NCBI GenBank assembly: GCA_051294375.1
Contig: CM119271.1
Coordinates: 14,080,770 to 14,144,769, forward strand
Source of the DNA: Paraspadella gotoi
Lineage: Eukaryota; Chaetognatha
DNA: 64,000 nucleotides
Direction of reading: 5' to 3'
This document shows, piece after piece, positions 13,087 to 29,364 of the stretch (position 1 is the stretch's first letter; each line of letters starts with the position of its first letter). The position numbers and the translations under genes are program-made. The notes under the pieces were generated by a model that had not been told where the DNA came from, did not search any database, and was given only the letters and a program-made list of their open reading frames with translations.

Positions 13087-13600
13087 CTACTCTTTCCCCT
13101 TCTTCCCAGGAAGATTTGTCAGTTTTTGACGGGATGATTGCCTCAGCGAAAAACCTGAAATAAAACAGATATAATCAGATAAGTAAAATAAATTTAGGGG
13201 AAATGCGAAGAATCAAACTGCATCTACCTTCAATCTCTTCTTCGAGTTGACGAGAGAGACGGCGTCCCAAGCGCGTCCGACCGAGGACCAAAAGATCATG
13301 CGACCCTCTGTTCCATCGTCAGATTTCCATGGCGTCGGCGAAAGGACTTATCTGTGATTTGGTTGACAACTGAAATATAAGACGTATTAAAAAGCTATGA
13401 AACCGTCTCGACATGACGGGTCTGACATGACGCATGTTTAAACTATAACGGAAAAAACAAACTCTGAAACTCACCATAGTTGAGGTAATCCGTTGAAAGG
13501 GCGTTGTTCAGCGTTGAGAGGACGGCGGCATCGACGGAATCTCACCCATCGCCGCGAGGCGTCCAGATGTCGAGGTCTCTCGGTATTGATACGCTTTCCC
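13087..13600 (-). CDS. Possible small spliced gene, unidentified
   Basis: Two minus-strand exons join in phase: an exon ending at 13228 (reading LLVLGRTRLGRRLSRQLEE) and a terminal exon 13087-13154 (SLRQSSRQKLTNLPGKKGKE, stop TAG), both with good splice signals. Upstream, 13480-13600 offers an ATG and a GTGAGT donor, but the frames of the pieces do not connect without a stop. It may be a small basic protein, a non-coding transcript or a chance match. I do not recognise the product. Confidence 0.25.
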
Positions 13601-14441
13601 ATTTCAGACTCCGCACGTTACAAGAGTTTTTCTTCGGATTAAAACACGCTTTCATAATTCTTGTCTTTTTCTGTTCGATGGAAAAAAGTTACGAATAAAA
13701 ACATTTCTTTTATTCCGAAAATAAACGAAGCCATTTTAAAACGTGGCGACTTTAGGGCTCGGCCATCCGTAAAGATGGGCAGAGATTTTTAAAAACAAAC
13801 GAATTTCAACAAACAAAACCATTAGTATTTCGTTTAATTATTTCTCATGACACGAAGATGGCGATAGATTATAAAAGATAGAAGCATTAAAAACTATTGT
13901 TCTACGAACGTACTTCAAAACGGTACAGTCATCCGTAAACTGACTACGAGAAACGCAGTCACCAAAAATCCCATTAAAGAAAAAGGATCACGCAAATACC
14001 GTCGCAATACTCTTTTTTTTGTATTTTCTCTTTTCTCCTTAAATTTAAACATGGCCGAGTGATTAATATTGTATATACTAAACTCAATGTAAAATAAAAC
14101 TCCGCGTCTGAGAGAGAATTTAATGAATTTCTCAATACGAAAAATAAATTAAAAAAATTAATCGATGCACTCATTCGAAATTTCATTGGTGTCAGAAAGA
14201 ACTGACAAATGGCACTGACAGATGGCGATAAATGAAACATGATACCTCCCCCGATCTTCAAAATATAAAATGACCAACATCTATTGAACCAATTCTTGTA
14301 CTAGAAATACATTTTTTGGGAGGGTTTAATTTAAAAAGAAAAATTCCATTCCGACAGAGTTTTCCTCATTTCCTTCCGACGCGCTCGTCACAGCTCCTTT
14401 CGCTTTCCCATCCAGCTCCTTTTGCTCGCTCCAGTCGCGTC

Positions 14442-16202
14442 TCAGTGGTAGATCTGAGCGTGGTCCTTGAGCTTGGTCCTGGTGTAGGTAGCGAATGAGC
14501 ATTGATCGCACTTGTAAAGGTCGTGGTGATACTTGCGACGATGTCGATCGATCTCGCGTTTGCAGTCGCTCGAAAAGAGGCAGTCGGGACATTTGAACCG
14601 CTTCTCGGGAATGCCTTGTGGGGGAAGAGGAGACAAAGGGAGCGGAGAGATTAAAAATAAGATGGTTGGTAAAATTTAAAATCCTTCCCCCACTTCCCCC
14701 TTCTTTTCTCCTCCTTTTCTTTTCTTTCCAACAAACTAAAAACGCTCTTTCTCGATCTCTTCTCCATTCCTTTCCTTTTTTCCTCTCCTTTCCTCCTTCC
14801 CTTCACGTTGTACTACGTTCAATTTGCTTCGTTTCGTTTCGTTTCCTTCTGTTCCTTCCTTTATTTTCCTTCTTCCCCTAAATTGAATCCTACACCGTTT
14901 CCATACCTTTCTTCCTTTCTACCATCCCTTCCCTACTTTTATTTTCTTCCTTTTACTTTCCTCCCCTTTTAATTCCCCTTCCCTTTCCTTATTTTCTCTT
15001 CCCTTTTCTTCTTTACCCATCCCTTTACTCTCTTCTTTTCCCTTCCCCTTCTCTCCCATCTCACTATCTAAACTTACTTCCCTTCTCTTCCCCTCACCTT
15101 CCAACACTTCCTCCTTCTTCCTCTTCTCATGTCGCTTCACTTGATGCAAATAATAATTGCGAAATCGATTGAAGAACTGTCCGCATTTCGAGCAGACGAA
15201 ACCGCCGCCCTTTTTCTCGAAACGAACGCGCCGCTTGGCGTCCGGCGGACTCGGCGTCGCGCCGTCTCCGTCGTTTTCTCGGTCGTCGTCGTCGTCGTTG
15301 TTGTCGTCGTGATCGACGATCGTCAGTTTCTTCTCTTCGACGGCATCGATTCCGTTGGCGTCAATTTGATTCCGGCGCGGAACGAGGACGCCGGCGAAGA
15401 GACCGTCATCGTCTTCAACGCCAGCGCCGCCGCCGGAGCGCCGCTTGGCTGGCGGCGGATCGCGAATGTCGAGTCCCTGCATCGGCAGACTCTCCACCGA
15501 AGGCGCCGGATCGCCTTCGGCGCCGTCGGCTTTTCGGCGAAGCGGCGCGCCGGGTTTCGACGCCGCGTTCGTCGGCGGCCGATGACGCCGGTCGTCGTCG
15601 TTGGAAGCGGGCGGAGGTGGCGGAGGAGGCGGCGGTAGCTGAGCGGCGCCGCGTCGACGAGGATCGGCGAGTGACGGCGTCGTCGTCGTCGCGCGCCAAG
15701 AGTCCGTCAAAGACGCCGGATCGATTTGAAGCGTCTGACCGAAAACCGTCGTCGTTCTCGCCGAAGGAGGCGGAGGCGGAGGTGGAGGCGAAGGTGGAGC
15801 GGAGTTCAGCTGCGGAGGGCGGTACCTCCCATAGACAGGACGGTGTCGATGTCGCTGCTGCGGCTGCTGACCTTGCTGCTGCAGTTGATCGTGGACCTCC
15901 GCCGCGCTCCCGGGCCTGTCGGCGGGGAACGGAACCGAGTCGGTAGGAAGACCAAAGTGGGACGGTCCACCTGGATCTCCCCCTCCTCTGACCCACCCGC
16001 CCTCCTCGCCACCTCCATCTCCTTTCTCTTCCCCCAAAAAGTTGATGAGGACAGAGTTGTTCCTCGCGATGAGTTCGAAGGAGAGACGCAGATTCGTGGC
16101 CGCGCAAAAGTCGGCGATGAAGCGTTTCAGTTCGTCGACGAGACGATTGAGGACGAAGTCGCGCGTCGACGAAGATGGCGGGAGGATGCTGGAGGACGAC
16201 AT
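14442..16202 (-). CDS. C2H2 zinc-finger protein ZNF-a, proline- and acid-rich
   Basis: Two exons, 15098-16202 and 14442-14614, join in phase 1 to give 425 aa. The start ATG (MSSSSILPPSS) precedes a helical stretch (RDFVLNRLVDELKRFIADF), then long disordered regions with poly-Pro and poly-Asp runs. Fingers follow: FVCSKCGQFFNRF with HQVKRHE near the end of exon 1, then FKCPDCLFSSDCKREIDRH and YKCDQCSFATYTRTKLKDH in exon 2. The protein ends four residues after the last finger helix. Likely a nuclear DNA-binding factor. It is less like ZNF-b to -e but may have a shortened version of their N-terminal module (NLRLSFELIARN). Exon 1 could read on past its donor with no stop for 58 codons (Lys/Glu-rich), but splicing to the finger exon is favoured. 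Confidence 0.82.
14615..15097 (-). other. Pyrimidine-rich (plus strand) intron of ZNF-a
   Basis: Almost uninterrupted CT/TTCC sequence on the plus strand, purine-rich on the coding strand. It produces long Lys/Glu open frames that continue exon 1 but lack family features. Confidence 0.7.
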
Positions 16203-17149
16203 TTGAAGGATATTTTTTTTGTTTGTTTCAGTTTGACGATTCTTTTTTGTTTGTTTATTTTTTGGGAAGAGACGAAGGTGGGCGCCGTCCTCTCGTTTTT
16301 TCACGCCAGAGTTTCTATCTCCTCTTTTTTTGTTTCTTTAAAAAAAATATTTGAAGATAAAATAAATCGATAAAATATATATAAAAAAGCGGGAGGAAGA
16401 GGCGGCGAAGTGTAACATAGGAGACGAAAATTTTAAATTCTGATGTTCAAATGACATTAACCGAACGATTTATATAAACTGAATATTAAACATTAAACAT
16501 AAATCTCCGTCTAGCTGATTTCACCGCCTCCCCGGGGAAAAAATAGAAGACTCATCTCCGAATAAATATTCGACTAGCGAGAGACCGTGTATAACGAATG
16601 TGCGTCTACAGCAAAGAGAGAAATAACGATGTTAACGAGAGATAACGATTTAGTAAACTTCCCTTTTTCCAAGAAAGCTAACGACACTACAACGAAGCGG
16701 AGAAAAAAAATATCTCGGTCCCAGTTTAATAAAAAATTGGGACATCAACGTTGGACATTGGACAAATGGCGGAAAAAATAGGATAGATATCAGATCGACT
16801 AAAATAAAACAGGACTAGTTTTTTGTTAGTTTTTTTTTTTTGTATCGGTATAAATTTGGACAGAGAAGAGAGAGTGAGACGTGTTCGAACGCCACGTTGA
16901 AAAAAGTCGGTTGAGGCCAGGCCTAATTTGAGCTCAGCGATTCCCTTGAGTAGTGATTAAGTTCGTAAGGCGCTTGTTGTCGACGGTTGTCGTTTTGGAT
17001 CGAGAAGAGATAACCTGCGGGGAGAAATAGAAATAGAAATGATTACAAAAATATTAAAAAATTAATTAGAATTAGCCTTAGATTGAAAAATAGTCTCACA
17101 ATATCGCCTTCAAGTTCAACCTACCCTTTTTCTCCGATGGGCTTTTTCA
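16203..17149. other. Intergenic between ZNF-a and GNPNAT1
   Basis: AT-rich spacer that should hold the ZNF-a promoter and the GNPNAT1 3' end. No exon or repeat family recognised. Confidence 0.5.
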
Positions 17150-19301
17150 TCAATCCCCGAACCGCTGTTGCAAGTACTTGTTGCCGGAACTTTCGTCGTA
17201 TCCGAACTGCCCGTAGAATTTGACGAGAGATTCCGAGCATTCGAGGGAGACCTTGTAGCAGCCACGGACTCGCCCCAGCAACGTCAGCGTCTCCACCAGC
17301 AGCTTGCCCAGCTCGCGTCCGCGGTGGGAATCGTCGACCACGACGTCCTCGACGCGACCGCGGAAGCCTGAGGGAAAAGGGAGGTGGGGGGGGGGCGATT
17401 GAATAAGAAGTAGGATCTTAGTAAAGAAGAGAGAAAGAAGCTGCACTTATTCGCCCTTACTCCCCCGCTCTCCTCCTTTTCCTCCTGACTTTTCCTCTCA
17501 CTCCCTCTCTCAGTCTACCTTCCCTCTGGCTCACATTCGCTCTCTCTCTCCCTCGCTCTCTTCTCTTTATCCCTCCCTCCACCATCTCTCTCTATCCCTC
17601 CTCCATTTCCCTCTATCCACCCTACTCCCTCTCTCTCTCTCTCTCTCTCTCACCGGCGTCGTGAATGAATTTGTACTCGATCGCCAGCGTCGCGGACCCA
17701 ACGATCCTCTCGTCAGCTTCGTCTTCAACGACGACGACGAAGTAGGCGCCGCCATCGCCGGCGCCACCTCGCATGGAATCGAAGCGGCGTCTAAAGGCGT
17801 CGGGTGAGACGACGCCCACGCGGGTGAGGAAGGAGAGAAGACGGAGAAAGCCTGAGGTAAGGAGGTAAGGAGGTGGGGAAATTCGTTTGTTATTTTTTTC
17901 ACAATTAAGCATTAAATATAACTCAACGAATCCCCCCCCCTCACCCTTTTCCCTGTCCTCCAAGTGCAAGGGTCTCATCTTCAATCCGTCTCCAGGCATT
18001 TGAGGCGAAATGGGATTCTTGAATTTCTTTCGAGATTCTTGACTCCAGGGGAGAGAGGCGATGATTGAGGGAGAAAAGAGGAATCCGGCGTCGTCGTCGT
18101 CGTCGCGGTGAGCGAAGCCGTTGGAGGACGATAATGCTGAAAAGGAGAACCGTGTGGCGGTATATTCACACCGCCTCATGTCCACCATCGTTCAGCCAAA
18201 TCCACTGGCTCAGAGGGGGAACACACCATCCCAGGCGTAGTGTTCCATCCACAGTCGTAACGACTTCCCTCTGCGTTGGCAAAGCGAGACCGTCCTAGGG
18301 TAGCCGCGCCAGTGACTGGAGGCGTCACTGAGGGTCGAAAGCCCCCAAAGCCAACAGTGAGATGCCCCATCCCAATGGGCATCACAGGCAACCCAGCTGT
18401 TGCCATAAGTGGCGAGCCCTTCTATGGAACACGCAACCTTCTCAGGGTACGCTACGACAAACGCCTATGCCCTGCCAACTTCGCGTACGCTATGACAAAC
18501 GCCTATGCCCCTGGGGTACGCTATGACAAACGCCTATGCCCCCACAACTCGTGCTCTCTCTCTCTCCCACTATGGTGACAGTCTTGTCAGACACCTCTCA
18601 GGCTTGAGGAACCTGAGTGATGTCTTGGCCCGGGGATCCTGTGGCGGTATATTCACACCGCCTCATGTCCACCATCGTTAAGCCAAATCCATTGGCTCAG
18701 AGGGGGAAAACTCCATCCCAGGCGTAGTGTTCCATCCACAGTCCTAACGACTTCCCTCTGCGTTGGCAAAGCGAGACCGTCCTAGGGTAACCGCGCCAGC
18801 GACTGGAGGCGTCACTGAGGGTCGGAAGCCTCCAAAGCCAAAAGTGAGATGCCCCATCCAAATGGGCATCACAGGCAACCCGGCTGTTGCCATAACCGAT
18901 CCTTTTTTATTTCCATCGATTGTAAATCATTGAAAATTATTCCTTGTGATTTGATTGTCGCATGGGGGAGACTAATATTATTTCTTTACGTCACTGTCAC
19001 AACCTTCAACAAACAGCTCACACAGCACGCAAACAGCAGTCACCCGACCACCAACGGCCAAAGGCACACCGCTTTTGAAGTCACGTTTATCCCCGTTTAA
19101 ATTGGCACAATGGTCCCCATTTTTGGCACAATGGTCCCCATTTTTGACGCCGGAATGATCTCCGTTTTTCATATAATAATGAACACCATTTTTGACGTCG
19201 GAATTGACGCCATTTTTTGCCTCGGGATGAACGACATTATTGACGTCGGGATGTACGCCGCTTTTGATTCGAACGCCGTTGACTTGAAGCTCCTGCGCCA
19301 T
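17150..19301 (-). CDS. GNPNAT1: Glucosamine 6-phosphate N-acetyltransferase, with a repeat-rich N-terminus
   Basis: Exons 19052-19301, 17945-18136, 17654-17851 and 17150-17367 join in phase to 285 aa. The enzyme moves acetyl from acetyl-CoA to glucosamine-6-phosphate in UDP-GlcNAc synthesis, needed for chitin and glycans. The GNAT fold is clear: MPGDGLKMRPLHLED, FLRLLSFLTRVGVVSPDAF, AGFRGRVEDVVVDDSHRGRE with the acetyl-CoA loop RGRELGKLL, CYKVSLECSESLVKFYGQFG. The family is normally 150-190 aa. The extra length is exon 1, which encodes about nine degenerate copies of an eight-residue unit (KNGVHSDV-like). Exon 1 is joined only by phase and a moderate GTGGTC donor, so the start is the least certain part. 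Intron 1 carries a complete TRIM-A element ending 16 bp from the exon-2 acceptor. Confidence 0.85.
17640..17653. repeat. (CT)n tract at the GNPNAT1 exon-3 donor
   Basis: The intron after exon 3 begins GTGAGAGAGAGAGAG on the coding strand, so the donor itself merges with a microsatellite. The whole intron (17368-17653) is pyrimidine-rich on the plus strand. Confidence 0.8.
18153..18894 (+). mobile_element. TRIM-A element, complete copy 1
   Basis: Two near-identical terminal repeats, 18153-18407 and 18640-18894, flank a 232-bp internal region, all inside perfect 4-bp direct repeats ACCG (18149-18152 and 18895-18898). Repeats begin TGTGGCGG and end TTGCCATA, an imperfect terminal inversion. There is no coding capacity. 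The internal region starts AGTGGCGAGCCC (candidate primer-binding site) and holds three tandem copies of a unit with ACAAACGCCTATGCCC. Each terminal repeat contains TGGCTCAGAGGGG (18206-18218), close to a polymerase III A box, and GTGTTCCATCC (18240-18250), a weak B box. This is the architecture of a terminal-repeat retrotransposon in miniature. It is inserted antisense in GNPNAT1 intron 1. Confidence 0.8.
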
Positions 19302-19680
19302 CTGGCCCACGTTACGGTTCGTTAAGTAAGAATGAGAATGGAATATATATAGAATTGTTGTTTATACTATAGCAGCGTTGACGATATAAAAACTGGAATA
19401 AAAAAAAATCAACCATGAGACGCTTGTTTTAAATTGTAAGTAGCATAAGAGGATTAACCTTGCACGAAAAATTACACGACTATAAAAAATTAACAATGAT
19501 AACTTTAAAAGTTATTAGCCTCGATTGAAGAAAAAATATATAGTATATAGTAATGGTATGTATATAGAACTCGGCGCAACGTGTAAAAGTACGAAAATAC
19601 TGAAATGAAATAAAAAACAAGCGACGGAGAAAATCGAAAGGCGAGAGAATTTAAAAGATGAGGACGACCCCACAACAATA

Positions 19681-19772
<92 letters not shown>

Positions 19773-20263
19773 ATCGGCGGGGCTGAGATCAGAGCAAGAG
19801 ATCCAAGCGAAGATCCAAGCATAGATCAGAGCAAAGACGGGAACCGGCCGTCGAGAGAGACGACCAAGCAGTAATAATCAATTCATTAGTGAATAAAATT
19901 CGGTGGAAAAATTAAAAAAAACCCGATTCGGAACAAAGAAGGCGCTCGAAAAAAATACAACTAAAACTAAAATTTTAAAAGGATACAAAAAAAAATCTAA
20001 AATAAGATTCGTTTTTTTTTTTTTCCAATGTGATTTAAAAGAGCGAAAATTAAAATCCCCCCCCTCCAACATGAAAACAAAGCCAAACGCCAATTATGTA
20101 ATATATTATTACGTCTACTTTTGACTAGCAATTTCGTGGTTAGGAATAAAAACGGTTTTTTTTGTTGTTTTTTTTTTTGGGGGGGGGGGCAACCACTAAC
20201 CAACCCTTCCCCCTTCCCCTCCGTCCAACTTCCCCGTTTTTAATTAATAATTTTTTTTTTCTT
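19302..20263. other. Intergenic between GNPNAT1 and PCYT2
   Basis: AT-rich. It contains a pure (GA)n run at 19684-19770 and T/G homopolymers at 20159-20190. The 3' UTR of PCYT2 should lie at its right end. No exon seen. Confidence 0.55.
19684..19770. repeat. (GA)n microsatellite
   Basis: Uninterrupted GA run of about 87 bp. Confidence 0.95.
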
Positions 20264-24993
<4,730 letters not shown>

Positions 24994-27900
24994 TCAAGGC
25001 AAAAGCAGAGCGGCTGCTGCTCCTGCGGCTGCAGCGTCGTCGCCGCTCTGATCGAGAAAGAGAACCGTCTCGTCTTCTTCGTCGTCGACTTCCTCCGGGA
25101 AAGAGGGAACTCCCGCTCTCCTCCTCTCCCTCAACCTCGAAAGTCCGAAGCGTCGACCTTCTTCCTCGAAGAAGCCGATGACGGAATCCTCTGATCCGTC
25201 GAGGGCGACCGTAAGGCCGCAGTCGCGGAAGCTCTCGACGATCAACTTCACGGGCAGCGCCGTCCAGGCGTCGCCGATCCACCGCAGCACCAGCTCCACC
25301 GGCGGACGCTTCGGCCCCGCGCCCGTCGAAAGAAGGGTGTCTAGGTCCGCCCACTCGTTAAAGCTGGCGGCGAGATCGGCTTTGAAGCCGTGGCGCCAGC
25401 AGACGTCCGCCGGTTGGACGAACTTGGTGGCGCCAGCTGGTGGGGAAAAATAAAACAAATGAGACGCTGATGTCCCCGAGCAAAATCTAAGAGTGTGCTT
25501 TCTGTGAATTTAAATCACAACGGACGCAGATCAACACAAGGGCGAACTGAAAGCTTCCGGGATTTAACTTCAGGACCTTTATGTTTGACTTTAACTTAGA
25601 ACTTTTACAAACCTGGAATAACGGCTGCGTCGATGTTTCGCTTCTTCATTTCCTCCTTCACTTCCGGCGCCAAATGACCGCGGAAAGAATCCCACACGAG
25701 GAGCCGTCGTCCCACGCCGGCGCCTCGTCCAAGATTTTTGATTAACTCCACAGACAACTGGGGATTTCCGCAGCCCTGAGAGGGTGGAGAAGAAATAAAA
25801 TGAAATTGGGCACTGGACCCAATGGGCAGAGATGGGGGTGAAGTTGGCAGATGCGGGAGCAAAGAGGGTAGACAAGGGGAAAACAGGGCAGAGATAGGGA
25901 AAAGTGGACAGAGATAGGGAAAAAGAGGGCAGAGATAAAGAAAAAAGGGCAGAGATAGGGAAAAGAGGGCAGAGATAAAGAAAAGAGGGCAGAGATAAGG
26001 AAAAGAGAGCAGAGATTGGGAAAAGAGGACAGAGATAGGGAAAAGGGGCAGAGATAGGGAAAAGGGGCAGAGATAGGGAAAAGGGACAGAGATAGGAAAA
26101 AGAGGACACAGGAAAAAAGGGAGCAGAAAAGGGGAAGGTGGACAAAGATAGGGAAAAGAGAACAGAGATGTGGAAAAAGAGGGCAGAGATGGGGAAAAAG
26201 ATGGCAGAGAGTAAAGGGGGTAAATATTAAAGATTGCAAAGAAGCACGCAAAAAAATATGAAGATCAAAGTAGAATGACGCATGAAGACGAACTCACGTT
26301 TTCGTCGTAAAGGATGACGAGATTCGGAAATCGTTCTTGAAGACCAGGAATGACTCGATCGCGTCTCAAGACGACGATCGGCTTCATCTTGACGCCGGAA
26401 GCGGAGGCGGAGAGACACGCCGTCACGTGGAGCGTGTCCAGGCCTGCCCGGAAATAATTGGACGGACTAAGCGTAACCGACTGAGAGAGATCGAAAGAAA
26501 CGAACTAACCTGCGGAGGCAAAGACGACTTCGTCGATTCCTTGTGGATTGTAGCTCGTGTGGACGCGAGATTCGAAGTAAACTATGAAATTGGTACAACC
26601 AATATATTACAATAATTTCATTACCATTTAACATTTTAATTCGTCATCGTCCTCTTCTCTCTCATCACCAGGAATTTCGTCCATGTTGAAGACGTTGTCC
26701 AAGGGATACTCGGCGCCTCTTCTCAACGTCGCCACGAAGGCCAAGAAGCAGGCGACGCGTTCCACCTCCAGCTCGACGCTCTTGCGACCGGAAGTGGAGC
26801 GGCGTCGGATCGTGAAATTTTGGCGGCGAAGGAATTTATCCAACCATCCGTTGGAGGCTGGAGGAAAATGGGGAGACGAGTCAAACCGCGAGACCAGAGA
26901 CCAATAAGTGATCAATAAATAATACTAAAATAACGATGGTGAATACAAGAGAATAAAAATTAGGAGAGTGTGGCGGTATATTCACACCACCTCACGTCCA
27001 CCATCCTTCAGCCAAATCCATTGGCTCAGAGGGGAACACACCATCCCAGGCGTAGTGTTCCATCCACAGTCGTAACGACTTCCCTCTGCGTTGGCAAAGC
27101 GAGACCGTCCTAGGGTAACCGCGCCAGTGACTGGAGGTGTCACTGAGGGTCGGAAGCCCCCAAAGCCAACAGTGAGATGCCCCATCCCAATGGGCATCAC
27201 AGGCAACCCGGCTGTTGCCATAAGTGGTGAGCCCTACTATCGAACACGCAACCTTCTCAGGGTATGCTACGACAAACGCCTATGCCCTGCCGACTTTGGG
27301 TACGCTACGACAAACGCCTATGCCCCTGGGGTACGCTACGACAAACGCCTATGCCCCCACAACTCGCGCTCTCTCTCTCTCCCACTATGATAACAGTCTT
27401 GTCAGACACCTCTCAGGCTTGAGGAACCTGAGTGATGTCTTGGCCCGGGATCCTGTGGCGGTATATTCACACCACCTCACGTCCACCATCCTTCAGCCAA
27501 ATACATTGGCTCAGAGGGGAACACACCATCCCAGGCGTAGTGTTCCATCCACAGTCCTAACGACTTCCCTCTGCGTTGGCAAAGCGAGACCGTCCTAGGG
27601 TAACCGCACCAGTGACTGGAGGTGTCACTGAGGGTCGGAAGCCCCCAAAGCCAACAGTGAGATGCCCCATCCAATGGGCATCACAGGCAACCCGGCTGTT
27701 GCCATAAGAGTTAAATAGACGGCCAATTTGACTCACCGATTCACTCACCCCTAAACACGAGCGTGGGATCGATCTCCGCCGTCATCTGCATCTGTTCGAA
27801 GATCTCCGCGGCGCGGCCCTTGACGCTCCTCCGACAAACGGGCCGCCCGGCCACTCGGTCCGCCCAGACCCGTTGCGCCAACCTCTTCTCGAACCGCGGG

Positions 27901-28136
27901 AACTTGGCCGAGTGACCTCCTTTGAGCTTGCGCCGACTAGTAAACTTTTCTTGGCCCAGTTTGGCCTTGAGCAGGCCCAATTCATCTTTGTTCTTGACCC
28001 AGCGAGCGACGCAGGCTCGATCGACGCCAAACTGCTTGGCCACCTTGGTGTAAGTCTGACCGGCCTCGACCAAGCTCGCCGCTTCCAACTTGCTCTCCAA
28101 GGAGGCGTGGCGGAGTTTTTTATTTTTGTGACTCAT
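24994..28136 (-). CDS. Pogo/CENP-B-type DDE transposase-derived gene with five introns
   Basis: Exons 27749-28136, 26669-26857, 26510-26581, 26298-26443, 25613-25775 and 24994-25436 join in phase to 466 aa with no internal stop. Order of parts: N-terminal psq-type helix-turn-helix (LESKLEAASLVEAGQ, VDRACVARWVKNKDEL), a CENP-B-type second HTH (FPRFEKRLAQRVWADRV to GWLDKFLRRQNFTIRRRS), then the DDE_1 domain. The three metal-binding acids are all present: D189 (NMDEIPVYF), D294 (LLVWDSFRGHL) and D330 (KFVQPADVCWRHGF). The tail is acidic and Ala-rich. Intact pogo/Tigger elements are usually intronless, so an intact multi-intron frame suggests a domesticated host gene, though catalysis may be retained. 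The start MSHKNKK is chosen because it follows the last upstream acceptor. Intron 1 holds a TRIM-A element. Confidence 0.82.
25840..26215 (-). repeat. Purine-rich minisatellite in an intron of the pogo-like gene
   Basis: About twenty degenerate copies of an 18-21-bp unit (GGGCAGAGATAGGGAAAA type on the plus strand). It gives long Leu/Ser/Pro open frames on the minus strand (SLPSFPYLCP repeats), which are artefacts. Confidence 0.85.
26969..27706 (+). mobile_element. TRIM-A element, complete copy 2
   Basis: Terminal repeats 26969-27222 and 27454-27706 flank a 231-bp internal region, with perfect AGAG direct repeats at 26965-26968 and 27707-27710. It is nearly identical to copy 1, including the three tandem internal units and the TGGTGAGCCC candidate primer site immediately after the first repeat. 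It is inserted antisense in intron 1 of the pogo-like gene. Confidence 0.8.
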
Positions 28137-28310
28137 GAGGTCGCGACGGGTGGCGTCTGTAGGTTTTTTGGGCTCGGGATTCTTAAGTCGATCGTTGACT
28201 GAAGAGGGAGGGGAGTAAAGAAAAGTGAGGGAGAGAGTTAAACGGAGATGTAGTTGAGGGCGTGAATGAATCATCTTCAAGCCAGTTTTATTTTCGTTTC
28301 ATGCAAACTA

Positions 28311-28404
28311 AACAAGAACGGTAATTCCAATGTGTTGCGCCGCAGTGGCTTTATTTTCACGTTTATTTCCCTTTGATAACATGATATGACATGCCATGAC
28401 ATGA
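28311..28404 (-). promoter_or_regulatory. Conserved upstream element, copy 1
   Basis: About 94 bp (with the core TGTGTTGCGCCGCAGTG) that reappears at 49298-49385 with about 94% identity by eye. Each copy sits 175-230 bp upstream of a minus-strand start codon (the pogo-like gene here, ZNF-b there) in the same orientation. It could be a shared promoter module or a small mobile repeat; I cannot tell which. Confidence 0.5.
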
Positions 28405-28743
28405 CTAAAAAACTTTCTTCGCCCGTGTATTTATGAGTATGACATGCACTGCATAAAAATTCTGTCTTTTATTCCTTATAGTTTTAGGAATTCCTGAAGG
28501 CGGCGCTAGCAGTCCGTTAGATTTAAGTTTTTTTCTGTCTTAACAAATGAGCAACCAACAAAAGGGAATTTATATGCATTTTTAACGTAAGTGGGACAGA
28601 CCAATGGACAGACATTCCGACCGACCGACGTCAAAATAGATATCCGAGAATAATCGGACTAACTTTTATCTCTTTTCTTAAATAAATAAAATAGCTTTAT
28701 CCACAAGGTCCATTTAATTAGTCCGCATCTAAACATTAACACT

Positions 28744-29076
28744 TTACTCCCGACCCCTCCTGTCACCCCTCATACCTCCACAACCACCTCCATCCTCCGC
28801 CATCGCCGCCACCTTCCCCGCCTCATCCTCCATCTTCTTCATGTCGACCAATTTGCGTCGATTCCTGACCCACGCTCGCAGCGTCCGTCGAGCGGCGTTG
28901 AAGCGCCCGGCGACGGCGTCGATCGGTTCCCCTCGCTCCAATCGAGCCACGGCTTCGAGTTTCGTCTCCAACGGAAAATGGTTGATCGTTCGATCGGTGG
29001 CGGGAAAACGCGTGACGGCGTCGTCGGATGCGGCGTCTGCGGGAGTGGGCGGAGGCGGGGATGGAGAAGAAGCCAT
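28744..29076 (-). CDS. Short helix-turn-helix (psq-like) protein, single exon
   Basis: Intact 110-aa frame starting MASSPSPPPP with a central HTH (FPLETKLEAVARLERGE, ARRTLRAWVRNRRKL) like the first DNA-binding domain of the adjacent pogo-like gene (ESKLEAASLVEAG). No DDE domain follows before the stop. It could be a truncated paralogue, a trimmed domesticated gene or the first exon of a model I failed to extend. The tail after the HTH is Gly-rich and of poor quality. It lies directly between two transposase-derived genes on the same strand. Confidence 0.5.
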   Translation of the reverse strand: MASSPSPPPPTPADAASDDAVTRFPATDRTINHFPLETKLEAVARLERGEPIDAVAGRFNAARRTLRAWVRNRRKLVDMKKMEDEAGKVAAMAEDGGGCGGMRGDRRGRE

Positions 29077-29364
29077 GAGTTTTCGAACCGCCCTCGGTCC
29101 TTTAGTTCGGAGTCTTTCATTGTTTTTTTTAATTTTTGCGTTCGACTCCTACCCTTTTTTTTGTCACCTAAATTTTTTTTTTCCTTTTCATATCCCTCTC
29201 AATGTTTTTTATAAATATTATCTTAAAAATTAATGAATGCAATAGGAAAACTGAGGAGCAATGTTTTAGCTATAAAATAATGAACATTAACCAATAAAAC
29301 GTTCATTTATCAAATGATTGTCGAATGTCGATCAGGCATAAATTGAGGGGGAAAAGAACACATC

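Noticed and set aside
15129-16373. Several long plus-strand open frames
   Set aside because: They are antisense shadows of the GC-rich ZNF-a exon; Arg-rich composition and no domains.
25742-26251. Leu/Ser/Pro-rich minus-strand protein or CRISPR-like array
   Set aside because: It is a degenerate intronic minisatellite without regular spacers, in a eukaryotic gene.
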